Shown here in pieces: positions 1-6,735 of a DNA stretch of 7,429 nt (position 1 is its first letter; each line of letters starts with the position of its first letter). Origin of the DNA: Chitinophaga pinensis (GTDB taxonomy: Bacteria > Bacteroidota > Bacteroidia > UKL13-3); NCBI GenBank assembly GCA_945876985.1, contig CAMCQX010000071.1, positions 1-7,429 on the forward strand. Direction: 5' to 3'. The notes under the pieces were generated by a model. It saw nothing but the letters and a program-made list of their open reading frames with translations. It was not told the DNA's origin and did no database searches. Both the position numbers and the translations under genes were made by a program.

Positions 1-576
1 TTTTCTGCAAATCAATATGGAGCATTTGTATTAGAAGCCAATATTGGCGATAGTTTGGTGCTTTCAAGAATGAGTTATTTAACAGATACTTTTGTGGTTT
101 CAAAAGCTATTTATTATGAAGCAATAAACTTTGAAATGATTTTAAAACGCAAAGAAATTTTACTCAAAGATGTAACTATTAATTACCGTCATAAATTTGA
201 TTCTATGGCAAAAATTTCTGCCGAAATGATGAAACATGATGTACTTTTAAATAACCACGCTAGAATAGAAAACATGAGAGAAATGGCTAAAATAAAAATT
301 ATTGGACCTGTAGTTCAAGGACTAATTTATAAAACTTGGTATAAATTTTCTGAAGCGGGAAAAAGCAATGAAAAGCTTTTGAAGATTATCAGTATTTATA
401 ATGAATCAGTAAAGTTAGATGATAAATTGAGTATTGAATTTATTATTAAAATTACTGGTGTGAACGAGAAAAAAGCTGAATTTATTAAGCAATATTGTAT
501 CAAGTCAAAATTGTTAGGCCATAGCAATTACAATGATTACGATTTGATTTTGGCTTTAAAAGCATGTGCGGAATAA
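1..576 (+). CDS. C-terminal part of a carboxypeptidase-regulatory-like domain protein (5' truncated)
   Basis: The reading frame is open from base 1 to the TAA at 574-576, so the gene starts to the left of the window; the TTG at 55 is internal. The visible 191 residues begin with a pattern (G-A-F-V-L-E at residues 7-12, G-D-S-L at 16-19, M-S-Y-L near 24, then L-K-D-V-T-I at about 54-59). This resembles the end of the beta-sandwich CarboxypepD_reg-like domain common in Bacteroidota, where 'GD.L..S..GY' is followed by 'L.EV.I'. The remaining roughly 130 residues are Lys/Glu/Asn-rich, look mainly helical, and match nothing I can name. Proteins of this type usually begin with a signal peptide and are cell-envelope proteins, but the N-terminus is not visible here. 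The domain call is by pattern only, and no enzymatic function should be inferred. It converges on the ferredoxin gene 37 bases downstream, with no clear terminator between them. Confidence 0.6.
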   Translation, partial: FSANQYGAFVLEANIGDSLVLSRMSYLTDTFVVSKAIYYEAINFEMILKRKEILLKDVTINYRHKFDSMAKISAEMMKHDVLLNNHARIENMREMAKIKIIGPVVQGLIYKTWYKFSEAGKSNEKLLKIISIYNESVKLDDKLSIEFIIKITGVNEKKAEFIKQYCIKSKLLGHSNYNDYDLILALKACAE

Positions 577-613
577 CAATAAAATCGAAAAAAAAATATC
601 AAAATTCGAAACT

Positions 614-928
614 TTATTCCTGCTCCGAATTCAACTCTAAATCTGCTACAATTTTATTTTGCATTACATGCAATTTTACAATTTCTTCTACTCTATCAAT
701 AGTTACATTACCATAATAAGTTCCTTCGGGGTAAATAACTAAAGCAGGTCCGTTTTTACATTCATCTAAACAGCCGGCACGTTGCGCTCTTACTGTACCT
801 TGCAAGCCATTTTCTTTTAGCACTTCTCTAAATTTGTTTACCAATTCCATTCCTCGCACTTCACCACAGCAAGTTTTTCCTTCTGCTTTTTGATTAGCGC
901 AAATAAATATGTGTTTTTCGTATTTCAT
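614..928 (-). CDS. Thioredoxin-like [2Fe-2S] ferredoxin
   Basis: This is a 104-residue protein of the (2Fe-2S) ferredoxin family with a thioredoxin fold, related to the Shethna-type/Aquifex ferredoxin and to the NuoE-like cluster domain. The cluster ligands are visible: Cys10 in F-I-C-A-N, Cys20 or Cys21 in T-C-C-G-E, then Cys53 and Cys57 in A-G-C-L-D-E-C. The conserved G-P-A-L-V-I-Y-P-E-G stretch and the Y-G-N-V turn follow. The family is cytosolic and carries electrons, but its partners are generally not known and none is revealed here. The protein is full length for the family. The ATG at 928 begins M-K-Y-E-K-H-I-F, the usual N-terminus. No Shine-Dalgarno sequence precedes it. The gene lies 54 bases downstream of the RsmI-like methyltransferase on the same strand and is probably cotranscribed with it. 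The adjacent Cys20-Cys21 pair leaves it open which one binds the cluster. Confidence 0.9.
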   Translation of the reverse strand: MKYEKHIFICANQKAEGKTCCGEVRGMELVNKFREVLKENGLQGTVRAQRAGCLDECKNGPALVIYPEGTYYGNVTIDRVEEIVKLHVMQNKIVADLELNSEQE

Positions 929-982
929 GTTTTTAAATATTGTTAGATTGTTTTTAAAAGGCTGCGATTTAAGCTTTAAAAA

Positions 983-1690
983 TTACATTCCTAAAATAAA
1001 AATAGTAGGTTTTTTATGCAAATCTATTTTTTGTTTAGCCCAATCTTTGATGGTTTTAGTTTGAATCAATTCATCTTCGGCCGAAATATTGCATGCAATG
1101 CACAATAAAATATTAGGGTTACAATTTTTTATTATATCATCAAATAAATGGTTGTTTCTGTATGGAGTTTCCATAAATATTTGTGCTTGTTGTTTGCTTG
1201 TTAATTCTCGTTCTAGCTCTTTTATTCGTTTAACCCGTAACACTTTATCTATTGGTAAATAACCAGTAAATGCAAAATTTTGTCCGCTGAAACCGCTTGC
1301 CATCAAAGCCATAAAAATAGAAGAGGAACCTGGCAAAGGAATTACATTTATATTTTTTTGATGTGCCAAAGCTACTAATTGAAAACCAGGATCGGCTACA
1401 CATGGAAGACCGGCATCGCTTATAATTCCTGCATCTTGTTCATTTTCTAAAGCTTTTAAAAGTTCAAAATATGTTTTAGATTCAGTATGTTCATTTAGAA
1501 TAAATATTTGCAAATCATTTTGAGGAGTGGCCAATTGCAATTTTTTAATTAAAGCCCTGGCTTCTTTTTCACTCTCCACCACAAAATTTTTTAAATGGTG
1601 GCTCATTCTTTTCACCATTTCAGGTAAAAAATCATTTTGGCTGTCTTTTGCCAAAAAATTGGGAATTAAGTATAATTTTCCGTACTTCAT
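983..1690 (-). CDS. RsmI-like SAM-dependent methyltransferase (tetrapyrrole methylase family)
   Basis: This 235-residue protein belongs to the tetrapyrrole (corrin/porphyrin) methylase superfamily, RsmI branch. RsmI itself 2'-O-methylates C1402 of 16S rRNA using S-adenosylmethionine. Recognisable blocks are I-S-D-A-G-L-P-C-V-A-D-P-G at residues 90-102, P-L-P-G-S-S-S-I at 118-125, G-F-S-G-Q-N-F-A-F-T-G-Y-L-P at 133-146, M-E-T-P-Y-R-N-N at 173-180 and K-K-P-T-I-F-I-L-G at the C-terminus. The N-terminus reads L-Y-L-I-P-N-F-L instead of the 'L-Y-V-V-A-T-P-I-G-N' of classical RsmI, and the protein is about 40-50 residues shorter. It therefore matches the second, short RsmI-like form often found in Bacteroidota, and I do not assign the symbol rsmI. 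The start ATG at 1690 gives the usual M-K-x-G-K-L-Y-L-I-P. The ferredoxin gene follows on the same strand; the isomerase gene is divergent. Family assignment is firm, but the substrate is not. Confidence 0.88.
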   Translation of the reverse strand: MKYGKLYLIPNFLAKDSQNDFLPEMVKRMSHHLKNFVVESEKEARALIKKLQLATPQNDLQIFILNEHTESKTYFELLKALENEQDAGIISDAGLPCVADPGFQLVALAHQKNINVIPLPGSSSIFMALMASGFSGQNFAFTGYLPIDKVLRVKRIKELERELTSKQQAQIFMETPYRNNHLFDDIIKNCNPNILLCIACNISAEDELIQTKTIKDWAKQKIDLHKKPTIFILGM

Positions 1691-1746
1691 TTTTATGCTA
1701 TTTTGTTAAATGCCTGATATTATTACTAGTGCGAAAATAAATAACA

Positions 1747-1778
1747 TTTGACTTATATAGTCATAGCGCTTATTTTTG
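1747..1778 (+). promoter_or_regulatory. Bacteroidota-type promoter for the peptidyl-prolyl isomerase gene
   Basis: A TTTG at 1747-1750 is followed after 20 bases by TATTTTTG at 1771-1778. This fits the primary sigma factor consensus of Bacteroidota (TTTG, 19-21 bases, TAnnTTTG) at every fixed position. It lies 20 bases before the ATG at 1799. Transcription would start at roughly 1783-1787, giving a leader of only about 12-16 bases. No Shine-Dalgarno sequence is visible in the A-rich leader, as is usual in this phylum. The match and spacing are seen directly; activity is inferred. Confidence 0.7.
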
Positions 1779-1798
1779 CCACTCTTTAAAAAAACCGT

Positions 1799-3910
1799 AT
1801 GGCAATATTAACTAAAATTAGAAACAGAAGTGGCATAGCAATAGGATTTGTTGGATTAGCCTTAGTATTATTCCTTGTTTCCGATGCTTTAAGCAGTGGA
1901 AATAGCATTTTTAATTCAAATGCAAACAATGTAGGACAAATAGATGGCGATGCAATATCGTACAAACAATTTGAAGCTGAAGTTGCTAAACAAGAAGCAC
2001 AGTATTTAGAACGTAGTCAAGGACAACCGCTTGATGACAACACAAGACAACAAGTGAGAGAACAAGCTTGGAATGTATTGGTTCAAGAAGGATTAATGAG
2101 TAAAGAATATGCCGATTTAGGAATTACTTTAACAAACGAAGAATTAACAGATTTATTTGTAGGTGATAATATTCATCCACAAGTTAAACAATCGTTTACT
2201 GATCCTAAGACTGGATATTTTGATAAAAGTGTGGTTATTCAAAACTTAAAACAAATCAATGAAAAAGGTGATGAGAAAACTAAAAAGCAATTACGCACTT
2301 TTGAAGATTTTTTATTACAAGATGGTTTAAACAAAAAATACAGTTCTTTAGTTAAAAAAGGTGTTTATACTACAAACTTAGATGCTAAAAAATTATATGA
2401 AGGAAGATCAAGAACTGCAGAAATGAATTTTGTAGTGATGCCTTTTTCTACAGTTGCTGATTCAGCAGTTAAAGTGGAAGAATCTGATTTGAAATCATAT
2501 TTCAATAAAAATCAAAACAAATATAAGTCGAAAGAAAATAGTCGTAAAATTGATTTTATCGTTTATAATTTTGCTCCAAGTAGTGAAGATACAACGGAAA
2601 TGATGAAATGGGTTGCTGACCAAATGAGTTTATTTGCACAAGCAAAAAATGATACACAATATGTAGATCAAAACAGCGAAGTGAAATTTGATGCAAAACC
2701 TCGTTCTCGCAAAGATTATCCAGAAGACGTAGTTGCAAGATTATTTTCTGATTCAATTGGAAGTATTGTAGGACCAATATTTAAAGATAACAAATACCAA
2801 ATATATAAAATTAGCGGTGTAAAAAATGATACTACAGTATTTATGCGTGCTAGTCATATATTATTTAAAGTAGAAGGAACAACTGCATTAGATACAGCAA
2901 ATAGTAAAATTAAAGCAGAAGAAATTTTAGCTCAAATTAAAAAAGGGGATGATTTTGCAATGATGGCTGCACAATACGGAACTGATGGAACAAAAGACAA
3001 AGGAGGCGATTTAGGTTGGTTCCAAGATGGTCAAATGGTTCCTGAATTCAATAAATTTTGCAAAGCAGGAAACAAAGGAGATGTTGGAATTGTAAAAACT
3101 CAATTTGGATGGCATATTGTTAAAATTACTGAAAACAAATCGAGCAAATTAGTAACTGCAGGATTGGTAGAACGTACTTTTAAAGCAAGCGATAAAACGG
3201 TAGGATTTGCATTTAACGAAGCTAGTCAATTTGCTGCATCAAGTCGTAATAATGCTGACTTTGAAGCAAATGCTAAAACTAAAAAATTAGAAATTAAAAC
3301 AGCAGAAATGGTGAGAGAAAACGATAACTTTTTACCAGGTTATTCTGATGCTCGTGAAGCTGTAAGATGGGCATTTAACGGTAAAGTTGGCGATATAAGT
3401 GAAGTAGTTACTGTTGGCGACAAACACATGATTATAGCATTGAAAGATATTCGTGAAAAAGGAAAATCAAGTTTTGAAGAAGCAAGAGGTAAAGCCGAAA
3501 ATGACTACAGAAAAGAGAAAAAAGCGGAACAGTTATTAGCTAAAATGAAAGAAGCTGTTGACGGTGGCGCTATGACTTTAGATGCATTGAGCAAAAAATT
3601 AAACTTATCAGTAACTCCAGTTGGAAGTCAAAATTTTGAAAACACGGGAATTGCATATGTTGGTCAAGATAATTCATTTGTAGGTGCGGTTTTAGGTTCG
3701 GCTCCAAATAAATTTGTTTCATCGTTTAAAGGTGATGGTGGTGTTTATGCTTTCCAAGTAAATAAGTTCACTGAAGCTCCAGCAATTACTGATTACTCAT
3801 CGTTCAAAGCAGAGTTAAAACAACCATTATCTCAAAAAGTAGAATATGGTTATATGGAAACTTTAAAAGATATTCATAACGTAACCGATTTGCGTTACAA
3901 GTTTTACTAG
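1799..3910 (+). CDS. PpiD/SurA-type peptidyl-prolyl cis-trans isomerase, membrane-anchored
   Basis: This 703-residue periplasmic folding chaperone is of the PpiD type. It is expected to sit in the inner membrane and assist folding of exported and outer-membrane proteins. After a short basic N-terminus (K6, R8, R10), one hydrophobic segment at residues 12-30 serves as membrane anchor. A SurA_N-like chaperone region spans about 45-200, with the typical V-G-Q-I-D-G-D-A-I-S-Y-K-Q-F opening. A PPIC (parvulin) domain lies at 349-444. The parvulin active-site set is complete: His353 in R-A-S-H-I-L-F, Asp404 in G-G-D-L-G-W-F, Met413, Phe417 and His439 in F-G-W-H-I-V-K-I, so this domain looks catalytically competent. 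Residues about 205-345 resemble a degenerate parvulin repeat, and about 505-585 a further partial one. The length suits Bacteroidota homologues, which are longer than E. coli PpiD. It appears monocistronic, with its own promoter just upstream and a strong terminator just downstream. The ATG start places the anchor at the usual position. Confidence 0.92.
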   Translation: MAILTKIRNRSGIAIGFVGLALVLFLVSDALSSGNSIFNSNANNVGQIDGDAISYKQFEAEVAKQEAQYLERSQGQPLDDNTRQQVREQAWNVLVQEGLMSKEYADLGITLTNEELTDLFVGDNIHPQVKQSFTDPKTGYFDKSVVIQNLKQINEKGDEKTKKQLRTFEDFLLQDGLNKKYSSLVKKGVYTTNLDAKKLYEGRSRTAEMNFVVMPFSTVADSAVKVEESDLKSYFNKNQNKYKSKENSRKIDFIVYNFAPSSEDTTEMMKWVADQMSLFAQAKNDTQYVDQNSEVKFDAKPRSRKDYPEDVVARLFSDSIGSIVGPIFKDNKYQIYKISGVKNDTTVFMRASHILFKVEGTTALDTANSKIKAEEILAQIKKGDDFAMMAAQYGTDGTKDKGGDLGWFQDGQMVPEFNKFCKAGNKGDVGIVKTQFGWHIVKITENKSSKLVTAGLVERTFKASDKTVGFAFNEASQFAASSRNNADFEANAKTKKLEIKTAEMVRENDNFLPGYSDAREAVRWAFNGKVGDISEVVTVGDKHMIIALKDIREKGKSSFEEARGKAENDYRKEKKAEQLLAKMKEAVDGGAMTLDALSKKLNLSVTPVGSQNFENTGIAYVGQDNSFVGAVLGSAPNKFVSSFKGDGGVYAFQVNKFTEAPAITDYSSFKAELKQPLSQKVEYGYMETLKDIHNVTDLRYKFY

Positions 3911-3926
3911 AATTTATATATTATTC

Positions 3927-3962
3927 AAAAAGCCATCAGTTCCTTTACTGATGGCTTTTTTT
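3927..3962 (+). terminator. Intrinsic terminator after the isomerase gene
   Basis: The arm at 3927-3940 (AAAAAGCCATCAGT) and its exact complement at 3947-3960 (ACTGATGGCTTTTT) form a 14-base-pair stem with a six-base loop (TCCTTT). The stem runs into a T tract that continues to 3962. It begins 16 bases after the stop codon and should separate transcription of the isomerase gene from the rmlA operon. The A and T flanks also pair, so the hairpin could work to some extent on the minus strand, but no minus-strand gene reads into it. Confidence 0.93.
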
Positions 3963-4097
3963 GTTTTATATCAAACCAATTTTGTACATAGAATATCCTT
4001 TTAAAATGTTAAAAATGGAAACGAAATTAATTTTTAATAATTCACAAACCATTCTTATTAATTCAATTCAAATATTATATTGCAAGCTCAAATAAAA

Positions 4098-4961
4098 ATG
4101 ATGAAAGGTATAATTTTAGCAGGAGGAAGTGGAACACGTTTACACCCACTAACATTGGCAGTAAGCAAGCAGTTAATGCCTGTTTACGATAAGCCAATGA
4201 TCTATTATCCATTATCGGTTTTGATGTTGGCAGGTATCAAAGAAATATTAATTATTTCTACGCCACATGATTTGCCTGGTTTTAAAAAACTATTGGGCGA
4301 TGGTTCTCAAATTGGTTGCAGGTTTGAATATGCTGAACAACAAGTTCCAAATGGTTTGGCACAAGCATTTGTTATTGGTGAAGAATTTATAGGAAAAGAC
4401 AAAGTAGCTTTAATATTAGGTGATAATATATTTTTCAGTTCGGGTTTAAAATCACTTTTACAAGCAAATAGTAATCCTGATGGAGGTGTCGTTTTTGCAT
4501 ACCATGTGAGCGATCCAGAACGTTATGGAGTGGTAGAATTTGATGAAAACATGAAGGCTTTAAGTATTGAAGAAAAACCTGAAAAACCAAAATCAAATTA
4601 TGCTGTACCAGGTTTGTATTTTTATGATAATTCTGTAGTAGAAATAGCAAAAAATATTCAACTATCGCCAAGAGGTGAATATGAAATTACTGATGTAAAT
4701 AAAGTGTATTTAGAAAAAGGAAATTTAAAAGTGGGTGTTTTACAACGTGGAACTGCTTGGTTAGATACTGGAACTTTTGCATCGTTAATGCAAGCTGGTC
4801 AGTTTGTTCAAGTAATAGAAGAACGCCAAGGTTTAAAAGTAGGTTGTATTGAAGAAATAGCATTTAACATGGGCTATATCAATAAAGAACAATTAGAAAC
4901 AGAAGCTAAAAAATTAGTTAAAAGTGGTTATGGCCAATATTTATTAGGCCTCATTAAATAA
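4098..4961 (+). CDS. rmlA: Glucose-1-phosphate thymidylyltransferase (RmlA/RfbA)
   Basis: This enzyme converts glucose-1-phosphate and dTTP to dTDP-glucose and pyrophosphate, the first step of dTDP-L-rhamnose and related sugar synthesis in the cytosol. From the ATG at 4098 it has 287 residues, the normal RmlA length. The nucleotide-binding loop L-A-G-G-S-G-T-R-L is at 7-15, and [17 protein letters not shown] follows from 23. L-G-D-N with the metal-binding Asp109 and W-L-D-T-G with Asp223 are present. [15 protein letters not shown] and the C-terminal [16 protein letters not shown] complete a close match along the whole length. A TTG at 4080 could add M-Q-A-Q-I-K, but RmlA proteins usually start at M-(M-)K-G-I-I-L, so 4098 or 4101 is preferred. 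It is the first gene after a strong terminator, so its promoter must lie within 3963-4097. The isomerase gene follows after 27 bases. No rmlB, rmlC or rmlD is visible in the window. Confidence 0.96.
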   Translation: MMKGIILAGGSGTRLHPLTLAVSKQLMPVYDKPMIYYPLSVLMLAGIKEILIISTPHDLPGFKKLLGDGSQIGCRFEYAEQQVPNGLAQAFVIGEEFIGKDKVALILGDNIFFSSGLKSLLQANSNPDGGVVFAYHVSDPERYGVVEFDENMKALSIEEKPEKPKSNYAVPGLYFYDNSVVEIAKNIQLSPRGEYEITDVNKVYLEKGNLKVGVLQRGTAWLDTGTFASLMQAGQFVQVIEERQGLKVGCIEEIAFNMGYINKEQLETEAKKLVKSGYGQYLLGLIK

Positions 4962-4988
4962 ATTTAGAAATTATAATTATAGAATAAA

Positions 4989-5966
4989 ATGAATATACAA
5001 CACGAAGCATTGAAAAAATTCAGTTATCAAATTGACTTTGCGCTTAAAAATTATAGCGCACATGGAATGGATTTAAGCAAATACACTAACGTTATGATTG
5101 GTGGTTTGGGAGGTAGTGGAATAGGTGGAAGATTGGTGAAAAATATTTTTATGGACGAGTTTCCTCTTCCTGTTGAATGCATTGCTGATTATACTTTACC
5201 TGGTTATGTAAATAAAAATACTTTAGTACTATTAGGCTCATATAGTGGAAATACAGAAGAAACTTTAGCCATGTTTGCAGCAGTTAAAGAGCGCGGATGC
5301 GATATGATAATTTTAACTGGTGGTGGTAAATTAGGTGCATTAGCAACGGAAAATAATATTAAACAATATTTCCTAGAACCAGGTTTTCAGCCACGCATGG
5401 CATTAGGTTTTTCATTGACTTATTTGGTTCAAATTTTTGCTGAATTTGTTAAAAAAGATGTTGCTAATGAATTAAAAGCAATAGCAGAAAAAGTGGCTGA
5501 TACTGCTCCATATGAAGATGAAATGATGGAGGCTTTTGAAGCAATAAAAAGCAAATTAGCACATAAATTCATTATTGTAACAGACGCTTATTTTGAAGCA
5601 ACAGGAATTCGTTTTGCACAGCAAATACAAGAAAATGCAAAACATGAAGCTTTTACACATGTATTGCCAGAGGCAAACCATAATGTAATAGAAAGTTATT
5701 ATGGTAACATTCCTTCCTTATTTATTTTCATAGATTCGGGTAAAAATGAAAGAGTAAGCGCACGTTTTGAATTCTTAACTAATTTGTTAGGAGTTGAGAA
5801 CCATAAAGTAATCAATATGGCAGTAAATGAATTTGATTTAGATGCTGTTTATGAATTGATTCACCGTTTAGATTGGTTAAGTTTATACGTATCTGATTTT
5901 AAAAGAGTAGATTCATTGAATGTTCCAAATATTGCTTCATTGAAAGAATATTTAGAAACTGTATAA
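4989..5966 (+). CDS. Bifunctional phosphoglucose/phosphomannose isomerase
   Basis: This 325-residue SIS-fold enzyme matches the bifunctional PGI/PMI family. That family interconverts glucose-6-phosphate or mannose-6-phosphate with fructose-6-phosphate and is distinct from classical Pgi. The first sugar-isomerase motif G-G-L-G-G-S-G-I-G-G lies at about 38-47. The phosphate-binding loop G-S-Y-S-G-N-T-E-E-T is at 83-92. P-R with Arg136 follows the E-P-G-F-Q stretch. Glu215 lies in Q-I-Q-E-N, His231 in E-A-N-H-N, and a terminal Lys319 in S-L-K-E-Y-L. The 16-residue spacing of Glu215 and His231 and the lysine near the C-terminus agree with the catalytic residues known in the archaeal enzyme (Glu203, His219 and Lys298 from memory). 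In this operon it would supply hexose phosphates for nucleotide sugars, and it may also serve glycolysis. Whether it is the only Pgi in the genome cannot be told. It sits 27 bases after rmlA and ends one base before the phosphatase start. Confidence 0.93.
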   Translation: MNIQHEALKKFSYQIDFALKNYSAHGMDLSKYTNVMIGGLGGSGIGGRLVKNIFMDEFPLPVECIADYTLPGYVNKNTLVLLGSYSGNTEETLAMFAAVKERGCDMIILTGGGKLGALATENNIKQYFLEPGFQPRMALGFSLTYLVQIFAEFVKKDVANELKAIAEKVADTAPYEDEMMEAFEAIKSKLAHKFIIVTDAYFEATGIRFAQQIQENAKHEAFTHVLPEANHNVIESYYGNIPSLFIFIDSGKNERVSARFEFLTNLLGVENHKVINMAVNEFDLDAVYELIHRLDWLSLYVSDFKRVDSLNVPNIASLKEYLETV

Positions 5967-5967
5967 A

Positions 5968-6726
5968 TTGAGTTTTTTTGGAAATATATTTGGTAATAAT
6001 GGAGTAGATAAAAAGGCTACTCCATTTATTAATCCTATTAAGGTGGAGTTACACTCACACCTTATTCATGCAGTAGATGATGGTGTTCAAACATTGGAAG
6101 AAGCCTTAGAAACATTGAATGTAATGGCATCAATGGGTTATACAAAGGTAATTACTACTCCACATATTATGAGTGATTTTTACCAAAATGGACCTCATAA
6201 TTTAATTCCAAAATTACAAGAATTGCAAAATTATGTGAAAGAGCAAAAGTTAAATATAGAGTTAGAAGTTGCGGCTGAATACATGATAGATGATGCAATA
6301 GAAAATAAAATAAAAAACAATGAAATTTTAAGTTTTGGTGGAATTAAAAAATATGTGCTAGTAGAAATGCCCTTTTTGGAAGAAGCCAGAAATTTTAAAT
6401 CAGTAATTTTCGAACTTCAAATTCAAGGCTTTAACCCTGTTTTAGCTCATCCAGAAAGGTATTCTTACTATCATCAAAAGAAAGAAAAATACGAAGAGTT
6501 AGTTGGTAACAATGTGCTTTTACAACTTAATAATCTATCCCTTATAGGTTATTATAGTCCGCATGTATTAAAAGCAGCAGAGTTTATAATTGATAAAAAG
6601 TTACATAGTTTTGTTGGAAGCGATGCGCATAATATTAGACATGCTTTGATCATTCAAGACAAGGTGATTCAATCAAAATTATATCAAAAAGCTTGTAGTA
6701 TTGAATTGCTTAATAATTCACTTTAA
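5968..6726 (+). CDS. PHP-family tyrosine-protein phosphatase (YwqE/CpsB type)
   Basis: This 252-residue metal-dependent phosphatase is of the PHP superfamily. YwqE/CpsB enzymes remove phosphate from tyrosines of bacterial tyrosine kinases that regulate capsule and exopolysaccharide export. Metal-site motifs are all present: His29 and His31 in E-L-H-S-H, Asp37-Asp38-Gly39, T-T-P-H with His66, Glu104 in A-A-E-Y-M, H-P-E-R-Y with His161, and S-D-A-H-N with Asp219 and His221. The usual L-P-G-I-D-D-G loop reads I-H-A-V-D-D-G here. The first in-frame ATG would begin only after the first metal motif, at residue 51. The TTG at 5968 is therefore chosen; it gives a plausible M-S-F-F-G-N-I-F-G N-terminus. 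It lies one base after the stop of the isomerase gene, which suggests translational coupling. No partner kinase is visible. The 3' end lies 9 bases from the end of the convergent thioredoxin-like gene. Confidence 0.88.
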   Translation: MSFFGNIFGNNGVDKKATPFINPIKVELHSHLIHAVDDGVQTLEEALETLNVMASMGYTKVITTPHIMSDFYQNGPHNLIPKLQELQNYVKEQKLNIELEVAAEYMIDDAIENKIKNNEILSFGGIKKYVLVEMPFLEEARNFKSVIFELQIQGFNPVLAHPERYSYYHQKKEKYEELVGNNVLLQLNNLSLIGYYSPHVLKAAEFIIDKKLHSFVGSDAHNIRHALIIQDKVIQSKLYQKACSIELLNNSL

Positions 6727-6735
6727 ATAAATATA

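Noticed and set aside
570..620. Inverted repeat GGAATAA / TTATTCC between the convergent genes
   Set aside because: The two arms are the final GAA-TAA or equivalent stop regions of the two genes and are 37 bases apart. The pairing is short and is explained by coding sequence, not a terminator.
1527..1709. Plus-strand open frame of 60 codons
   Set aside because: It lies antisense to the 5' end of the RsmI-like gene, which has clear family motifs, and its translation resembles no protein family.
1732..1739. Possible minus-strand -7 box (TATTTTCG) upstream of the RsmI-like gene
   Set aside because: It has one mismatch to TAnnTTTG, and no TTTG lies at the right distance on the minus strand. It is too weak to call in A/T-rich DNA.
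2556..2777. Minus-strand open frame of 73 codons
   Set aside because: It lies wholly inside the isomerase gene on the opposite strand and has no recognisable motif or start signal.
4080..4097. TTG start that would extend RmlA by six residues
   Set aside because: RmlA proteins usually begin at M-(M-)K-G-I-I-L-A-G-G. Two ATG codons at 4098 and 4101 fit this, and the extra residues have no family support.
3963..4097. Search for an rmlA promoter (TTTG at 3981, TAATTTTT at 4028)
   Set aside because: A promoter must exist here because of the upstream terminator, but no pair of elements has both acceptable sequence and 19-21 base spacing.
4435..4671. Minus-strand open frame of 78 codons
   Set aside because: It is antisense to rmlA, whose coding sequence is conserved along its whole length. 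Its translation is low-complexity and unconvincing.
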